Assembly: GCF_001419985.1 (NCBI RefSeq)
Contig: NZ_LJAL01000002.1
Coordinates: 248,001 to 312,000, forward strand
Length of the DNA: 64,000 nucleotides
Direction: 5' to 3'
Source of the DNA: Loktanella sp. 5RATIMAR09
GTDB lineage: Bacteria; Pseudomonadota; Alphaproteobacteria; Rhodobacterales; Rhodobacteraceae
Shown here: in pieces, positions 1 to 12,151 of the stretch
Numbering within the stretch: position 1 is the first letter of the stretch
How the letters are laid out: each line of letters opens with the position of its first letter
Position numbers and translations under genes: made by a program
Notes under the pieces: generated by a model
Seen by the model: only the letters and a program-made list of their open reading frames with translations
Told to the model about the DNA's origin: nothing
Database searches by the model: none

Positions 1-17
1 GGCCATCTCTGTCAGGG

Positions 18-485
18 TCACGCTGCGCGCACCGCTTCAAGTACGGCTTCGACGTGACCGGGGACTTTGACCTTGCGCCACGCTTGCGCGATCTTGCCAT
101 CTGCGCCGATCAGATAGGTGGCCCGTTCAATGCCCATGTAGGTTTTGCCGTACATGCTCTTTTCGACCCATGTGCCATAGCGTTCGCAGACGTCGCCTTC
201 CTCATCCGACAAAAGCGCGATCTTGAGGTCATGTTTCGCCACGAATTTATCATGCTTTTTGACGCTGTCCTTGGACACGCCAAGAACGACGGTGTCTTCG
301 GCGGCAAAGGCATCGGCCATATCGGTGAAACCGATGGCCTCTTTCGTGCAGCCGGGGGTGTCGTCTTTGGGGTAGAAATACAGCACGACCTTTTTGCCTT
401 TGAAGTCAGAAAGGTTCACCATTTCACCACCGTCGCGGGGCAGGCTGAAGTCGGGGGCTGTGTCACCGATTGCGGGCTGTGTCAT
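18..485 (-). CDS. bcp: Thioredoxin-dependent thiol peroxidase (peroxiredoxin Q/BCP)
   Basis: AhpC/TSA-fold peroxiredoxin that reduces hydrogen and organic peroxides in the cytoplasm using thioredoxin. The 155-residue protein has the typical BCP length. The peroxidatic cysteine lies in DDTPGCTKEA (Cys46). The resolving cysteine that Escherichia coli BCP has five residues later is replaced by Ile51; the only other cysteine is Cys100 (EEGDVCERYG), so the protein is either a 1-Cys type or uses a distant resolving Cys. I chose the ATG at 485 because an AAGGA stretch lies about 8 bases before it. A longer reading frame to 509 would add eight charged residues without family support. It is divergent from the AsmA-like gene. 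Family assignment is sure; the cysteine mechanism is inferred. Confidence 0.94.
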   Translation of the reverse strand: MTQPAIGDTAPDFSLPRDGGEMVNLSDFKGKKVVLYFYPKDDTPGCTKEAIGFTDMADAFAAEDTVVLGVSKDSVKKHDKFVAKHDLKIALLSDEEGDVCERYGTWVEKSMYGKTYMGIERATYLIGADGKIAQAWRKVKVPGHVEAVLEAVRAA

Positions 486-588
486 GGGTGCGTCCTTTTT
501 GCGTTTCACTTTCCTGGTTTTGTTTTAGGTCATGATAGGCAAAGATAAAGAGCAAAGCGCGCAGCTAGCCGCGCAAGACAAGGCCACA

Positions 589-3500
589 ATGACCGAAGAG
601 ACCGACCCAAACCAGACGAGGCCCGCGCGGCCCAAGGGTATGCGCCCTTGGGTGTTCTGGCTGCGCGCGGTGTTTGTGGTCTGCATGATGCCCCTTGTTT
701 TTCTGGCTGCAGCCGCCGTCATGGTCATCGATCGCGACATTACCGCGCCCAGCTGGATCACGGATCGCATCGAGGCGCGGGCCGACGCGCTCTTGGAGGG
801 TGGCAGCCTTGAGTTCGGGGCGATAACCGTGCGGATTGGCCGTGACCTGCACCCGACCGTGCGTCTTGTGGATACGCGGCTGGTGGATGCCGGCGGGTTA
901 ACGCTTACGCGGGTGCCGCTGGTTGAGGGGGGCATATCGCCGCGCGGTTTGATCCTGCAACAAGAGGTTCTAATGCAAAACGTGCGCCTGATCGGGGCGC
1001 AGGTGAATTTGCGCCGCGCGCGCGACGGCTCGGTGTCTTTTGCGCTGACAGCGGGTGGCGGAGATTTGGGGCAGGCGCGGTCTTTGCCGGAATTGCTGGA
1101 ACAGTTTGACCGCGTTTTTGAACGCCCCGCACTTGAGGCGCTTGAAACCGTGCGGGCGGACGGGCTGATCGTGAATTTTGATGATGCGCGGGCGGGACGC
1201 AGTTGGGTTGTGGACGGCGGCAGTGTGATGCTTGATCTGCGCGGCGGCGAGACGGAGATCAACGGCAGTTTTTCATTGCTGTCGGGCCGCGCCGACGTGA
1301 CCGGTGTGACCCTCTCATATATCAGCCCGCGCGGCAGCCGCGCGGCGCAGGTGGGCATCAACCTGACCAATGCGGAGGCCAGCGATATTGCCGCGCAATC
1401 CCCAGCCTTGCGGTGGTTACAAGGCGTCGAGGCCCCGATCACCGCCGCGTTACGCACCGCGCTTGATGAAGACGGTGCGCTGGGGCCGCTCAATGCTGTC
1501 CTTGAAATTGGCACCGGGGTCTTGCAGCCCAACCCCGCGACCGAGCCTATCGCTTTTGAAGATGCCAAAGCCTACTTTACTTATGATCCCGTGCGCGATC
1601 TGATCGCCTTCAGCGAGGTATCGCTTGAGACCGCGTGGGGCAGTTTGCGCGCCGAGGGCGACGCCTATCTGCGCGAGTTCAGGGATGGTTTGCCGCGCGC
1701 CTCTTTGGCACAGTTTCGCTTTCGCGATGTGGCGCTGAACCCGCCAGGTTTCTTTGACACACCACCTGAGATTACTGAAGCCTCGATTGATATGCGCCTG
1801 CGGTTTGAGCCCTTCTCGGTAGAGATCGGGCAGGCGGTGATGACGGATGGCGATGTGCGGCTGGATGCAAGCGGCGCGTTGGCGGCAACAGACGCGGGGT
1901 GGCAACTGGCGCTGGACGCGCAGGTTGCCGCAATCACGCCCGAGAGGCTTGTATCCTTTTGGCCCCTGACGATGAAACCGGGTTCGCGGCAATGGGTGCG
2001 TAACAATCTGACCGACGGGCGCTTGTTTGACGTGGATATGGGGCTGCGGATCGCGCCCGAGCGGCCCGCACAGTTCGCGGTCGACTTTGAATTCGAAGGC
2101 ACATCGATCAAGTTTTTGCGCAACATCCCACCTGTCACGCAAGCGCGTGGGTCTGCCAGTATCGCGGACAGCCAGTTGATTGTCGGGCTGGATGGCGGGG
2201 TGGTCAATGCACCACAGGGCGGGCCGATGCGGCTTGCCGGATCGGATTTCACCATTGTTGATCTGCGGCTGAACCCGTCGCCCGCGATCCTGAACCTGCG
2301 GGTGGACAGTTCTCTGACCGCCGCCCTCTCTGTGCTCAATCAAGAGCCTTTTTCCTATATGGACAAAGCCAATCTGCCGGTGACACTCGGCGATGGACGC
2401 GCCCTGAGCGAAGGTCAGATTACCTGGCCGCTGCAACCGCGCCCGGCACCGGAAAGCGTTCTTTTCGAGATGACATCGCAGTTGCGCAATGTGCGCAGTG
2501 ATGTGCTGATAGCGGGACGCAGTTTTGCGGCCCCCCGTTTGTTAGTGACGGCCAGCAGGCGCGGCGTGAATATTGCTGGTTCGGTGCGTGTTGGCGATGT
2601 GACCGGCGTGGGGGCATGGGACCAGCGTTTTGGTGATGCCGAGCGTCCTGGTAGCCGTGTGACCGCGGATGTCGCCCTGTCACAGGCGTTTCTGGATGAG
2701 TTCGACATCGCACTGCCGCCCGGGACGATCCGGGGCAGTGGGACAGGAGCGCTTGCAGTTGATTTTCAGCGTGGGCGTCCGCCCGCATTCAGCTTGCGTT
2801 CCGATTTGCAGGGTCTGACAGTGGCGATCCCTGCGATCGGGTGGTCCAAAGGGCCGGGAACGGTGGGAAACCTTTTGATTGCGGGCACCTTGGGCGCAGT
2901 GCCGTCTATCGACACCCTTGAAATTGCAGGCGGTGGCCTGCGGGCGGCGGGACGGATCACGCTGGACCCTTCGGGCGGCTTGCAGACCGCGCAGTTCACG
3001 CAATTCCGCGTTGGCAATTGGTTTGATGCGCCGCTCACGCTGCGCGGACGCGGGGCGGGGCAGCCGGTGGGCGTTGAGATCCAAGGCGGCACGCTCGATC
3101 TGCGTAACGCCAGTTTCGGCGGGGGCCAGCAAAATGGCGGGCCTGTGCAGATTGCGCTGGATCGGTTGCAGGTGACAGAAGGCGTGGCCCTGACCAATTT
3201 TCAGGGCGATTTCCGCAGCCAAGGCGGGTTTCGCGGTGAGTTCACGGGGCGGATCAACGGCGACGCGGGCATCGGGGGCACAGTGGCCCCGCGTGACGGG
3301 CGTTCTGCGGTGCAGTTGCGCAGCGATGATGCGGGCGGTGTGCTGCGTGCGGCGGGATTGATGCGCAACGCGGTGGGTGGCACGGCGGAACTGACGCTTT
3401 TGCCCGCGATTGGCCCGGGCACCTTTGACGGCACGTTGCGCGTGCGCGACATCCGCGTGCGCGACGCGCCAGCGATTGCGGCCTTGCTGGACGCGATCAG

Positions 3501-3876
3501 CGTTGTCGGGCTGTTGCAGCAGTTGGACGGGCAGGGGCTTGCATTTGATGAAATGGACGCACGGTTCCGGCTGACCCCCCAACAGGTGATCGTGTCGCAG
3601 GCGAGTGCCGTTGGTCCGGGGCTTGGCATTTCTGTGGACGGCATCTACACGCTGGCCAATAAACAGATTGATCTGCAGGGCGTCGTGTCACCATTCTTTT
3701 TGGTCAACAGTATCGGTTCTTTCCTGACCCGCAGGGGTGAAGGATTGATCGGGTTCAACTTTAACATTGGCGGCACGTCTGACGCGCCGCAGGTGGCTGT
3801 GAACCCGCTATCCGCGCTGACACCGGGCATGTTCCGCGAGATCTTTCGCAGGCCAGCACCGGAACTTTCCCCATGA
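589..3876 (+). CDS. AsmA-like / DUF3971 large envelope protein
   Basis: Protein of about 1095 residues with one N-terminal membrane segment (about residues 20-45: [20 protein letters not shown]) followed by a very long, beta-rich, repeat-like periplasmic part. The C-terminal region ([20 protein letters not shown] ... [20 protein letters not shown]) is the AsmA-like C-terminal module typical of YhdP/TamB-type proteins. These are thought to bridge inner and outer membranes and move phospholipids. The first ATG is at 532, but the ATG at 589 has a better placed AAGG and gives the normal short cytoplasmic tail. The stop overlaps the queA start by 4 bases, so the two are co-translated. The family is fairly sure; a lipid-transport role is inferred from relatives. 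Confidence 0.85.
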   Translation: MTEETDPNQTRPARPKGMRPWVFWLRAVFVVCMMPLVFLAAAAVMVIDRDITAPSWITDRIEARADALLEGGSLEFGAITVRIGRDLHPTVRLVDTRLVDAGGLTLTRVPLVEGGISPRGLILQQEVLMQNVRLIGAQVNLRRARDGSVSFALTAGGGDLGQARSLPELLEQFDRVFERPALEALETVRADGLIVNFDDARAGRSWVVDGGSVMLDLRGGETEINGSFSLLSGRADVTGVTLSYISPRGSRAAQVGINLTNAEASDIAAQSPALRWLQGVEAPITAALRTALDEDGALGPLNAVLEIGTGVLQPNPATEPIAFEDAKAYFTYDPVRDLIAFSEVSLETAWGSLRAEGDAYLREFRDGLPRASLAQFRFRDVALNPPGFFDTPPEITEASIDMRLRFEPFSVEIGQAVMTDGDVRLDASGALAATDAGWQLALDAQVAAITPERLVSFWPLTMKPGSRQWVRNNLTDGRLFDVDMGLRIAPERPAQFAVDFEFEGTSIKFLRNIPPVTQARGSASIADSQLIVGLDGGVVNAPQGGPMRLAGSDFTIVDLRLNPSPAILNLRVDSSLTAALSVLNQEPFSYMDKANLPVTLGDGRALSEGQITWPLQPRPAPESVLFEMTSQLRNVRSDVLIAGRSFAAPRLLVTASRRGVNIAGSVRVGDVTGVGAWDQRFGDAERPGSRVTADVALSQAFLDEFDIALPPGTIRGSGTGALAVDFQRGRPPAFSLRSDLQGLTVAIPAIGWSKGPGTVGNLLIAGTLGAVPSIDTLEIAGGGLRAAGRITLDPSGGLQTAQFTQFRVGNWFDAPLTLRGRGAGQPVGVEIQGGTLDLRNASFGGGQQNGGPVQIALDRLQVTEGVALTNFQGDFRSQGGFRGEFTGRINGDAGIGGTVAPRDGRSAVQLRSDDAGGVLRAAGLMRNAVGGTAELTLLPAIGPGTFDGTLRVRDIRVRDAPAIAALLDAISVVGLLQQLDGQGLAFDEMDARFRLTPQQVIVSQASAVGPGLGISVDGIYTLANKQIDLQGVVSPFFLVNSIGSFLTRRGEGLIGFNFNIGGTSDAPQVAVNPLSALTPGMFREIFRRPAPELSP

Positions 3877-4940
3877 AACTCAGCGACTTTGATTTTGACC
3901 TGCCCGAAGAATTGATTGCCACGCGGCCAGCGCGCCCGCGTTCGTCCGCGCGGCTCTTGTTGGCGCAGGGGACGGCCATCGCGGACCGAATTGTCAATCA
4001 GCTCCCAGACATTTTGCAGCCTGGCGACCGGTTGATCCTGAACGATACCAAAGTGATCCCCGCGCGATTGTTCGGCGTCCGTCATCGCAGCGGTGAGGCG
4101 GGCGAGACCGCCGCGAAAATGGATGTCACCTTGCTGGAACCGCGCGCGGATGGCGCGTGGTCTGCGTTGATCAAGCCGCTCAAAAAGGTCCGCGATGGCG
4201 AGGTGATTGTTTTTTCAGACGATCTCAGCGCCGAAGTTGTCGGGCGCGGCGATGGGCAGGGGTACCTGCAATTCAACCTCAAAGGTGATGATTTTGATGC
4301 GGCACTGAATGCCGTGGGCGCGATGCCGTTGCCGCCCTACATTGCCGGAAAACGCCCTGCGGATGAGGCCGACAAGCAGGATTACCAGACCTATTGGGCA
4401 CGTAACAGCGGGGCGGTTGCGGCCCCTACGGCATCTTTGCATTTCGACGGGCCGCTGCTGGAGGCGCTTGCCGCGCGGGGTGTGGAATTTACGCATGTCA
4501 CATTGCACGTCGGCGCAGGTACTTTCCTGCCAGTCAAAGTAGATGATGTGCGCGATCACAAGATGCACGCTGAATGGGGCGAGGTGACACCGCAAGCAGC
4601 GGCAGACATGAACGCGACGAAGGCTGCGGGGCACCGTGTGATCCCTGTGGGCACAACGGCGCTGCGCCTGATCGAAAGCGCGGTACAGGACGGCAAAATA
4701 CAGCCGTGGACAGGGCCGACAGATATTTTCATCACCCCGGGGTTCCAGTTTCAGATAGCGGACGGGTTGATGACGAATTTCCATTTGCCGAAATCGACAC
4801 TCATGATGTTGGTGTCGGCGCTGATGGGCACGGACAACATTCGTGCGATTTATGACCATGCGATTGCGGAAAATTACCGCTTCTTTTCCTATGGTGACAG
4901 CTCGCTTCTCTTGCCCGCGCAAGACGGCGTGAATGGTTGA
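3873..4940 (+). CDS. queA: tRNA preQ1(34) S-adenosylmethionine ribosyltransferase-isomerase
   Basis: QueA transfers and rearranges the ribosyl part of S-adenosylmethionine onto preQ1 at tRNA position 34, forming epoxyqueuosine. The 355-residue length is normal. Family motifs are visible at the start ([20 protein letters not shown]), in [16 protein letters not shown], and in the C-terminal [20 protein letters not shown] and [10 protein letters not shown]. The start overlaps the AsmA-like gene by ATGA. No other queuosine gene is in the window, so the coupling is chromosomal rather than by pathway. Confidence 0.97.
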   Translation: MKLSDFDFDLPEELIATRPARPRSSARLLLAQGTAIADRIVNQLPDILQPGDRLILNDTKVIPARLFGVRHRSGEAGETAAKMDVTLLEPRADGAWSALIKPLKKVRDGEVIVFSDDLSAEVVGRGDGQGYLQFNLKGDDFDAALNAVGAMPLPPYIAGKRPADEADKQDYQTYWARNSGAVAAPTASLHFDGPLLEALAARGVEFTHVTLHVGAGTFLPVKVDDVRDHKMHAEWGEVTPQAAADMNATKAAGHRVIPVGTTALRLIESAVQDGKIQPWTGPTDIFITPGFQFQIADGLMTNFHLPKSTLMMLVSALMGTDNIRAIYDHAIAENYRFFSYGDSSLLLPAQDGVNG

Positions 4941-5017
4941 GGCCCTGTCGCTTCTGTGATGAATTCTTAGGAGAATCGTGACATTGCACGGTTCTTGCTG
5001 TGCTGAAAGGGCGTGTC

Positions 5018-6289
5018 ATGTTTCAGGTATTTACCGGCTCTTGGGCTTTGTTCGTCGGAATGTTCATGCTGATGGTGGGCAATGGTCTGCAAGGCACGCT
5101 TCTTGGTTTGCGCGGCGAGGCAGAGGGGTTCAGCACCTTTGAACTCTCAATCGTCATGTCGGCCTATTTTCTGGGGTTTTTGTTCAGTTCACGCTATACG
5201 CCCGAACTGATCCGCCGTGTCGGACACGTGCGGGTGTTCGCAGCCCTGGGATCAATGATTTCGGCGGTGCTTGTGGCCTATCCGGTGCTGATCGAGCCAT
5301 GGGCATGGACCATTGGCCGCGTGATCATCGGGTTCTGCTTTTGTGGCGTCTATATCACCGCCGAAAGCTGGCTGAATGATGCGTCCAGCAACGAAAACCG
5401 TGGCAAATCCCTGTCGCTTTACATGATCACGCAGATGGCGGGGATCGTGTTCGCCCAGTGGATCGTCAGCCAAGGGGATGTGTCGGGCTATGTCCTGTTC
5501 ATCATCCCGTCCATTCTGGTGTCGCTGGCCTTTGCACCTGTGCTTTTGTCGGTGCGCCCGATGCCGGCCTTTGCATCCACCAAGCCGATGAAGCTGCGCA
5601 ATTTGATCAACGCGTCACCGTTGGCCTGTTTCGGGATGTTTATGTTGGGCGGTGTATTTTCCGCGCAGTTCGGCATGTCGGCCGTTTACGGCAGCCGTGT
5701 GGGGCTGTCGGTGTCCGAGATTTCGTTGTTTATCTCGGCCATTTATATTGCGGCACTCATCTTGCAGTACCCGATCGGTTGGTTGTCGGACCGTATGGAC
5801 CGGCGCGCGTTGATCGTGTGGATTTCCCTGATCGGCGCGGCGGGTTCAATGATCGCCTTTCTTGTGCCCGGATATTATGTGCTGATCGTGATCAGCGGGG
5901 CAATCGTCGGCGGTATGTCGAACCCGCTTTACGCGCTGCTGATCGCCTATGCCAACGACTATCTTGAGAAAGAGGACATGGCAGCGGCCTCGGGGGGGTT
6001 GTTGTTTATCAACGGTGTTGGGGCGATTGCAGGACCACTGACCGTGGGTTTCATAATGGATCGCATCGGTGACAACGGGTTCTGGCTATTCACGGCGGTC
6101 CTGATGGCATCAGTCGGGTTCTATGGCATCTACCGCGCGACACAGCGGAGCCGCGAACATCTCGAAACCGAGAGCGTGACAGTCCCGTATGCGCCGGTTT
6201 CCGCGGCTTCCACACCTGTTGCGGCCGAGCTGGCGCAGGAGATGTATATCGAAGAGGTTGAGCTTGAAGAAGAGGCGACACAACCGTGA
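5018..6289 (+). CDS. MFS transporter
   Basis: Twelve-helix major facilitator of about 423 residues. The first helix is FQVFTGSWALFVGMFMLMVG. The loop after helix 2 has the degenerate family signature, and the loop after helix 8 has GWLSDRMDRRAL, the second-half copy of the MFS G-x-x-x-D-R motif. The C-terminal 40 residues form an acidic cytoplasmic tail (EEVELEEEATQP). The GTG at 5000 opens the longer frame, but AAAGGG lies six bases before the ATG at 5018, so I start there. The closest described group is the YcaD-like branch. The substrate cannot be read from the sequence, and neighbours give no hint. Confidence 0.87.
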   Translation: MFQVFTGSWALFVGMFMLMVGNGLQGTLLGLRGEAEGFSTFELSIVMSAYFLGFLFSSRYTPELIRRVGHVRVFAALGSMISAVLVAYPVLIEPWAWTIGRVIIGFCFCGVYITAESWLNDASSNENRGKSLSLYMITQMAGIVFAQWIVSQGDVSGYVLFIIPSILVSLAFAPVLLSVRPMPAFASTKPMKLRNLINASPLACFGMFMLGGVFSAQFGMSAVYGSRVGLSVSEISLFISAIYIAALILQYPIGWLSDRMDRRALIVWISLIGAAGSMIAFLVPGYYVLIVISGAIVGGMSNPLYALLIAYANDYLEKEDMAAASGGLLFINGVGAIAGPLTVGFIMDRIGDNGFWLFTAVLMASVGFYGIYRATQRSREHLETESVTVPYAPVSAASTPVAAELAQEMYIEEVELEEEATQP

Positions 6290-6414
6290 TCTTGTGGCAC
6301 CAAGCCGACCCCTCATGTCATTTCGCAAGATGATGTGACCTTCTAAACACTTGTCACGCACCAATTAGTCTGTTTGCAATGGCACAGGAGTGAGGATCAT
6401 CAAGGAGCGGTGCC

Positions 6415-6996
6415 GTGGTAACCCCCGAAGAGGTGTTGGCGTTTTGGCTGGACGAATGTACGCCTTCCGACTGGTATAAGAGTGATCCTGCGTTTGACGC
6501 ATTGATCCGCGACAGGTTTGGCGTGGCGTGGCAGGAGGCGGTCGAGGGCGCTTATGGTCTTTGGCTGACATATCCGTCAGGCGTGCTGGCCTATATCATT
6601 CTGACCGATCAGTTTCCGCGCAATATGTTTCGCGGGAAAGGCAAGGCCTTTGCCACGGACGGGATCGCGCGTGCCGCTGCCAAGATGGCGATTGATCGCG
6701 ACTGGGATCTGAAGATTGACGAACCCGCCCGCCAGTTTTTCTATCTGCCCTTGATGCACGCCGAGAACCTGTCGGATCAGGATCGTGCTGTGCGCCTTAT
6801 CCATACGCGGATGCCCGAGCATGGTGCGGGCAACCGTGATCATGCCTGCGCGCATCGCGCTGTGATCCGCGATTTCGGCCGTTTCCCCTACCGCAACGAT
6901 GCCTTGGGGCGCAAGACAACCCCGGCTGAGCAGGCATTTCTGGATCGTGGCGGCTATGGTGCTGCCTATCGCGCGCAGCAGGAAACCGCAAAATAG
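6415..6996 (+). CDS. DUF924 family protein
   Basis: The 193-residue protein belongs to the DUF924 (YPO1403/YbgF-unrelated) family. Supporting features are the N-terminal PEEVLAFWLDE, the central ILTDQFPRNMFRGKGKAFA and QFFYLPLMHAENLSDQDR, and the C-terminal FPYRNDALGRKTTPAEQAFL. These alpha-helical proteins are widespread but have no agreed biochemical function. The start is a GTG preceded by a clear AAGGAG. It stands alone between the MFS gene and lpd, with about 100 bases on each side. No function is assigned. Confidence 0.85.
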   Translation: MVTPEEVLAFWLDECTPSDWYKSDPAFDALIRDRFGVAWQEAVEGAYGLWLTYPSGVLAYIILTDQFPRNMFRGKGKAFATDGIARAAAKMAIDRDWDLKIDEPARQFFYLPLMHAENLSDQDRAVRLIHTRMPEHGAGNRDHACAHRAVIRDFGRFPYRNDALGRKTTPAEQAFLDRGGYGAAYRAQQETAK

Positions 6997-7024
6997 CGCC
7001 GTTGCGCTCACCGGTTGGCTGTTA

Positions 7025-7076
7025 TGACCTAAGGTCACTAGAGGTCGTCCGGAAAATAGTTTAGTGTTCAACTAAA
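7025..7076. promoter_or_regulatory. Two perfect palindromes in the lpd promoter region
   Basis: Two separate inverted repeats lie just upstream of lpd. The first is TGACCT-A-AGGTCA (7025-7037). The second is TTTAGT-GTTCA-ACTAAA (7060-7076), which ends 22 bases before the lpd start. Both arms are perfect, and neither sequence is followed by a U-tract, so they look like protein-binding sites rather than terminators. The binding proteins are unknown. The TGACCT half-site also occurs in the palindrome before the indolepyruvate oxidoreductase gene (30265-30285). Confidence 0.5.
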
Positions 7077-7098
7077 TTTGGAATTGGAGGGCCCATCC

Positions 7099-8493
7099 AT
7101 GGCTGCGCAGAACTTTGACTTGATCGTAATTGGTGCCGGACCGGGCGGCTATGTGGCGGCGATCCGCGCCTCACAACTGGGAATGAAGGTTGCCATTGTC
7201 GAGCGTGAGAACTTGGGCGGGATTTGTCTGAACTGGGGCTGTATCCCGACAAAGGCGATGCTGCGGTCGTCCGAGGTGTTCCACCTGATGCACCGCGCCA
7301 AGGAATTCGGTCTGAAGGCTACTGGCGTTGACTATGATCTGGACGCAGTTGTGAAGCGCAGCCGCGCGGTTGCCGGCCAGTTGTCGGGTGGCATCGGCCA
7401 TTTGATGAAGAAAAACAAAGTGACCGTGTTCATGGGCGAGGCCACGATACCCGCCAAGGGCAAGGTCAGCGTCAACGGCGCAAAAGGCACCGACGATCTG
7501 ACAGCCAAGAACATCGTGCTGGCCACTGGCGCGCGGGCGCGTGAATTGCCGGGGCTTGAGGCCGATGGCGATCTGGTGTGGACCTACCGTCATGCGCTTG
7601 AACCCAAGAAGATGCCAAAGAAACTGCTGGTGATCGGCTCTGGCGCGATCGGCATCGAATTTGCAAGCTTTTACAACACGCTGGGCGCGGATACGACTGT
7701 GGTTGAGGTCATGGACCGTGTGCTGCCTGTCGAAGACGCCGAAATTTCCGCCTTTGCCAAAAAGCAGTTCGTCAAGCAGGGCATGAAGATCATGGAGAAA
7801 GCCATGGTCAGGCAGTTGGACCGTGGCAAAGGCAAAGTCACTGCGCATATCGAAACGGGCGGCAAGACCGAGAAGATGGAATTCGATACGGTTATTTCCG
7901 CTGTCGGGATCGTTGGCAACGTGGAAGGTCTGGGGCTGGAAGAGCTGGGCGTGAAGATCGACCGGACGCATGTTGTGACCGACGAATTCTGCCGCACCGG
8001 TGTCGAGGGGCTTTATGCCATCGGCGATATCGCGGGCGCGCCATGGTTGGCGCACAAGGCCAGCCACGAAGGTGTCATGGTGGCCGATTTGATCGCGGGC
8101 AAACATGCCCACCCGGTCAAGCCCGAAAGCATTGCGGGCTGTACCTATTGCCATCCGCAAGTGGCATCTGTCGGCTATTCCGAGGCGAAGGCCAAAGAGC
8201 TGGGCTATGACATCAAAGTCGGGCGTTTCCCCTTTATCGGCAACGGTAAAGCGATTGCCTTGGGCGAACCTGAGGGCATGATCAAGACCGTGTTTGATGC
8301 CAAGACGGGCGAGCTTTTGGGCGCGCATATGGTTGGCGCGGAAGTGACGGAGCTGATCCAGGGCTATGTGATCGGGCGTCAGTTGGAGACGACCGAGGAG
8401 GATCTGATGAACACCGTCTTCCCGCATCCAACCCTGTCGGAAATGATGCACGAAAGCGTGCTGGATGCTTATGACCGTGTGATCCATATGTAA
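7099..8493 (+). CDS. lpd: Dihydrolipoyl dehydrogenase (E3)
   Basis: FAD- and NAD-dependent enzyme that reoxidises dihydrolipoamide in 2-oxoacid dehydrogenase complexes. The 464-residue protein shows the FAD dinucleotide fold (VIGAGPGGYVAAIRASQLG), the redox disulfide GGICLNWGCIPTKAML, the NAD fold (VIGSGAIGIEFASFYNTLGA), the second FAD motif (YAIGDIAGAPWLAHKASHEG) and the C-terminal active-site His in FPHPTLSEMMHE. I start at the ATG at 7099 behind GGAGG rather than the TTG seven codons upstream. No E1 or E2 gene is in the window, so this is a stand-alone E3 that may serve several complexes, including the branched-chain one implied by the valine cluster nearby. Confidence 0.96.
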   Translation: MAAQNFDLIVIGAGPGGYVAAIRASQLGMKVAIVERENLGGICLNWGCIPTKAMLRSSEVFHLMHRAKEFGLKATGVDYDLDAVVKRSRAVAGQLSGGIGHLMKKNKVTVFMGEATIPAKGKVSVNGAKGTDDLTAKNIVLATGARARELPGLEADGDLVWTYRHALEPKKMPKKLLVIGSGAIGIEFASFYNTLGADTTVVEVMDRVLPVEDAEISAFAKKQFVKQGMKIMEKAMVRQLDRGKGKVTAHIETGGKTEKMEFDTVISAVGIVGNVEGLGLEELGVKIDRTHVVTDEFCRTGVEGLYAIGDIAGAPWLAHKASHEGVMVADLIAGKHAHPVKPESIAGCTYCHPQVASVGYSEAKAKELGYDIKVGRFPFIGNGKAIALGEPEGMIKTVFDAKTGELLGAHMVGAEVTELIQGYVIGRQLETTEEDLMNTVFPHPTLSEMMHESVLDAYDRVIHM

Positions 8494-8515
8494 GGTGGAT
8501 CAAGATCCACCTTAC
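8490..8515. repeat. REP-like palindrome over the lpd stop codon
   Basis: A perfect 12-base inverted repeat with a two-base spacer: arms GTAAGGTGGATC (8490-8501) and GATCCACCTTAC (8504-8515). It contains the lpd TAA stop. It is followed ten bases later by a separate, classical terminator, so it is not needed for termination. Palindromes of the form GTAnGGTGG...CCACCnTAC are, as far as I recall, scattered in many genomes as short interspersed repeats. Only one copy is recognisable in this window. Confidence 0.6.
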
Positions 8516-8524
8516 CAGAGGCAC

Positions 8525-8551
8525 AGGCCCGCCCATTGTGGCGGGCCTTTT
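8525..8551 (+). terminator. Rho-independent terminator of lpd
   Basis: Stem GGCCCGCC / GGCGGGCC with a six-base loop (CATTGT), followed by TTTTGCTTTT. It lies 32 bases after the lpd stop. Confidence 0.9.
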
Positions 8552-8586
8552 GCTTTTGGCTGGTGGAAGGAAATAAATGTGTCTAT

Positions 8587-8601
8587 GTTCTGCAAACGTT
8601 C
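8587..8601 (+). promoter_or_regulatory. SOS box (LexA site) of uvrA
   Basis: GTTC-TGCAAAC-GTTC, an exact match to the alphaproteobacterial LexA consensus GTTC-N7-GTTC. It lies 65 bases before the uvrA start. The matching lexA gene, with its own copy of the box, is in the same window. Confidence 0.88.
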
Positions 8602-8665
8602 CAATTTTGGGCTGGCGATCTTCGTTTGTGGGCCTATCTGTTAAGACGTTGCCTTGGGGGTCAAA

Positions 8666-11524
<2,859 letters not shown>

Positions 11525-11851
11525 TCAGTCGTAATTGTAACTGAAGGTAAAGACTTCACCGTCGCTGGTGGTGACCGTGCGGGCATAGATTTCTGGCACG
11601 GGGCCGTCATCAACCAGCCCTGTGACAGTAACGTCAGCACCGACGGAAACCGGAACGAGGTTCGGGCCAAGGTAGACCTCGATCTCGCCACTCGCGTCAC
11701 GCAGGATGAATGTGTCCTCGTCCGCGATACGATCGACCACGCCTGCGATTGTCACTTGGGTATCAGGTTGGAGGTCTGCGATTGTCATTTCGGCAAGCGC
11801 AAATGAGGGCGATGCCAGCAGAAGGGCGGTAAAAATGGCTCTTGCTGTCAT
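11525..11851 (-). CDS. Periplasmic OB-fold (BOF/YgiW-like) stress protein
   Basis: The 108-residue protein has a clear signal peptide (MTARAIFTALLLASPSFALA) and a mature part of about 88 residues. It matches the bacterial OB-fold family seen in YgiW and YdeI (TIADLQPDTQVTIAGVVDRI ... DTFILRDASGEIEVYLG). These periplasmic proteins are linked to tolerance of stress and cationic peptides, but the ligand is unknown. Its start lies three bases after the stop of a 47-residue membrane-protein gene, and the two form one unit behind a sigma-32-like promoter at 12032-12060. It converges with uvrA, leaving no gap between the stops. Confidence 0.75.
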   Translation of the reverse strand: MTARAIFTALLLASPSFALAEMTIADLQPDTQVTIAGVVDRIADEDTFILRDASGEIEVYLGPNLVPVSVGADVTVTGLVDDGPVPEIYARTVTTSDGEVFTFSYNYD

Positions 11852-11854
11852 GGC

Positions 11855-11998
11855 TTAATCCAGTGCCACGCCAAGCAGCACAACCGCTACCACCGCCGCA
11901 AGGGCAAACGCCCAACCAGGTGCGCTGACGGTGATGTCTTTCTTCAACCAGTGGGACACGGTTGAAGCGTTAAGGGTGGTTATCTTATTGTCTTGCAT
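11855..11998 (-). CDS. Small single-pass membrane protein, 47 residues
   Basis: Short open frame with an excellent ribosome site (AAGGAG seven bases before ATG). It encodes a polar N-terminus (MQDNKITTLNASTVSHWLKK) and one hydrophobic helix (about residues 29-46: WAFALAAVVAVVLLGVAL). It ends three bases before the BOF gene, so the two are co-transcribed. I do not recognise a family. A role in envelope stress is only suggested by its partner and by the heat-shock-like promoter in front of it. Confidence 0.72.
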   Translation of the reverse strand: MQDNKITTLNASTVSHWLKKDITVSAPGWAFALAAVVAVVLLGVALD

Positions 11999-12031
11999 GG
12001 TAATCTCCTTTTTCCTGACTGAATAGGTCAG

Positions 12032-12060
12032 AAATCGGGATCGCCCGGATAAGTTTCAAG
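12032..12060 (-). promoter_or_regulatory. Sigma-32 (RpoH)-like promoter for the 47-aa/BOF operon
   Basis: On the minus strand: CTTGAAA (12060-12054), 14 bases, then CCCGATTT (12039-12032). The heat-shock sigma consensus is CTTGAAA-N(13-17)-CCCCATNT, so only one core base differs. The predicted transcript would start near 12025, about 27 bases before the small membrane-protein start. A short hairpin (CTCAC/GTGAG) sits just upstream at 12065-12080. Confidence 0.5.
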
Positions 12061-12151
12061 ATACCTCACTTTCTTGTGAGTGGTTCTGTGTTGCGGATTG
12101 GCGAATTCTTGGCCGCTCCGGTGCTTGGCGGTTGGGTGGCCACAGCGGAGC

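Noticed and set aside
1..17. ATG on the minus strand at position 6 as the start of a gene leaving the window
   Set aside because: Two codons only and no clear ribosome site; cannot be supported.
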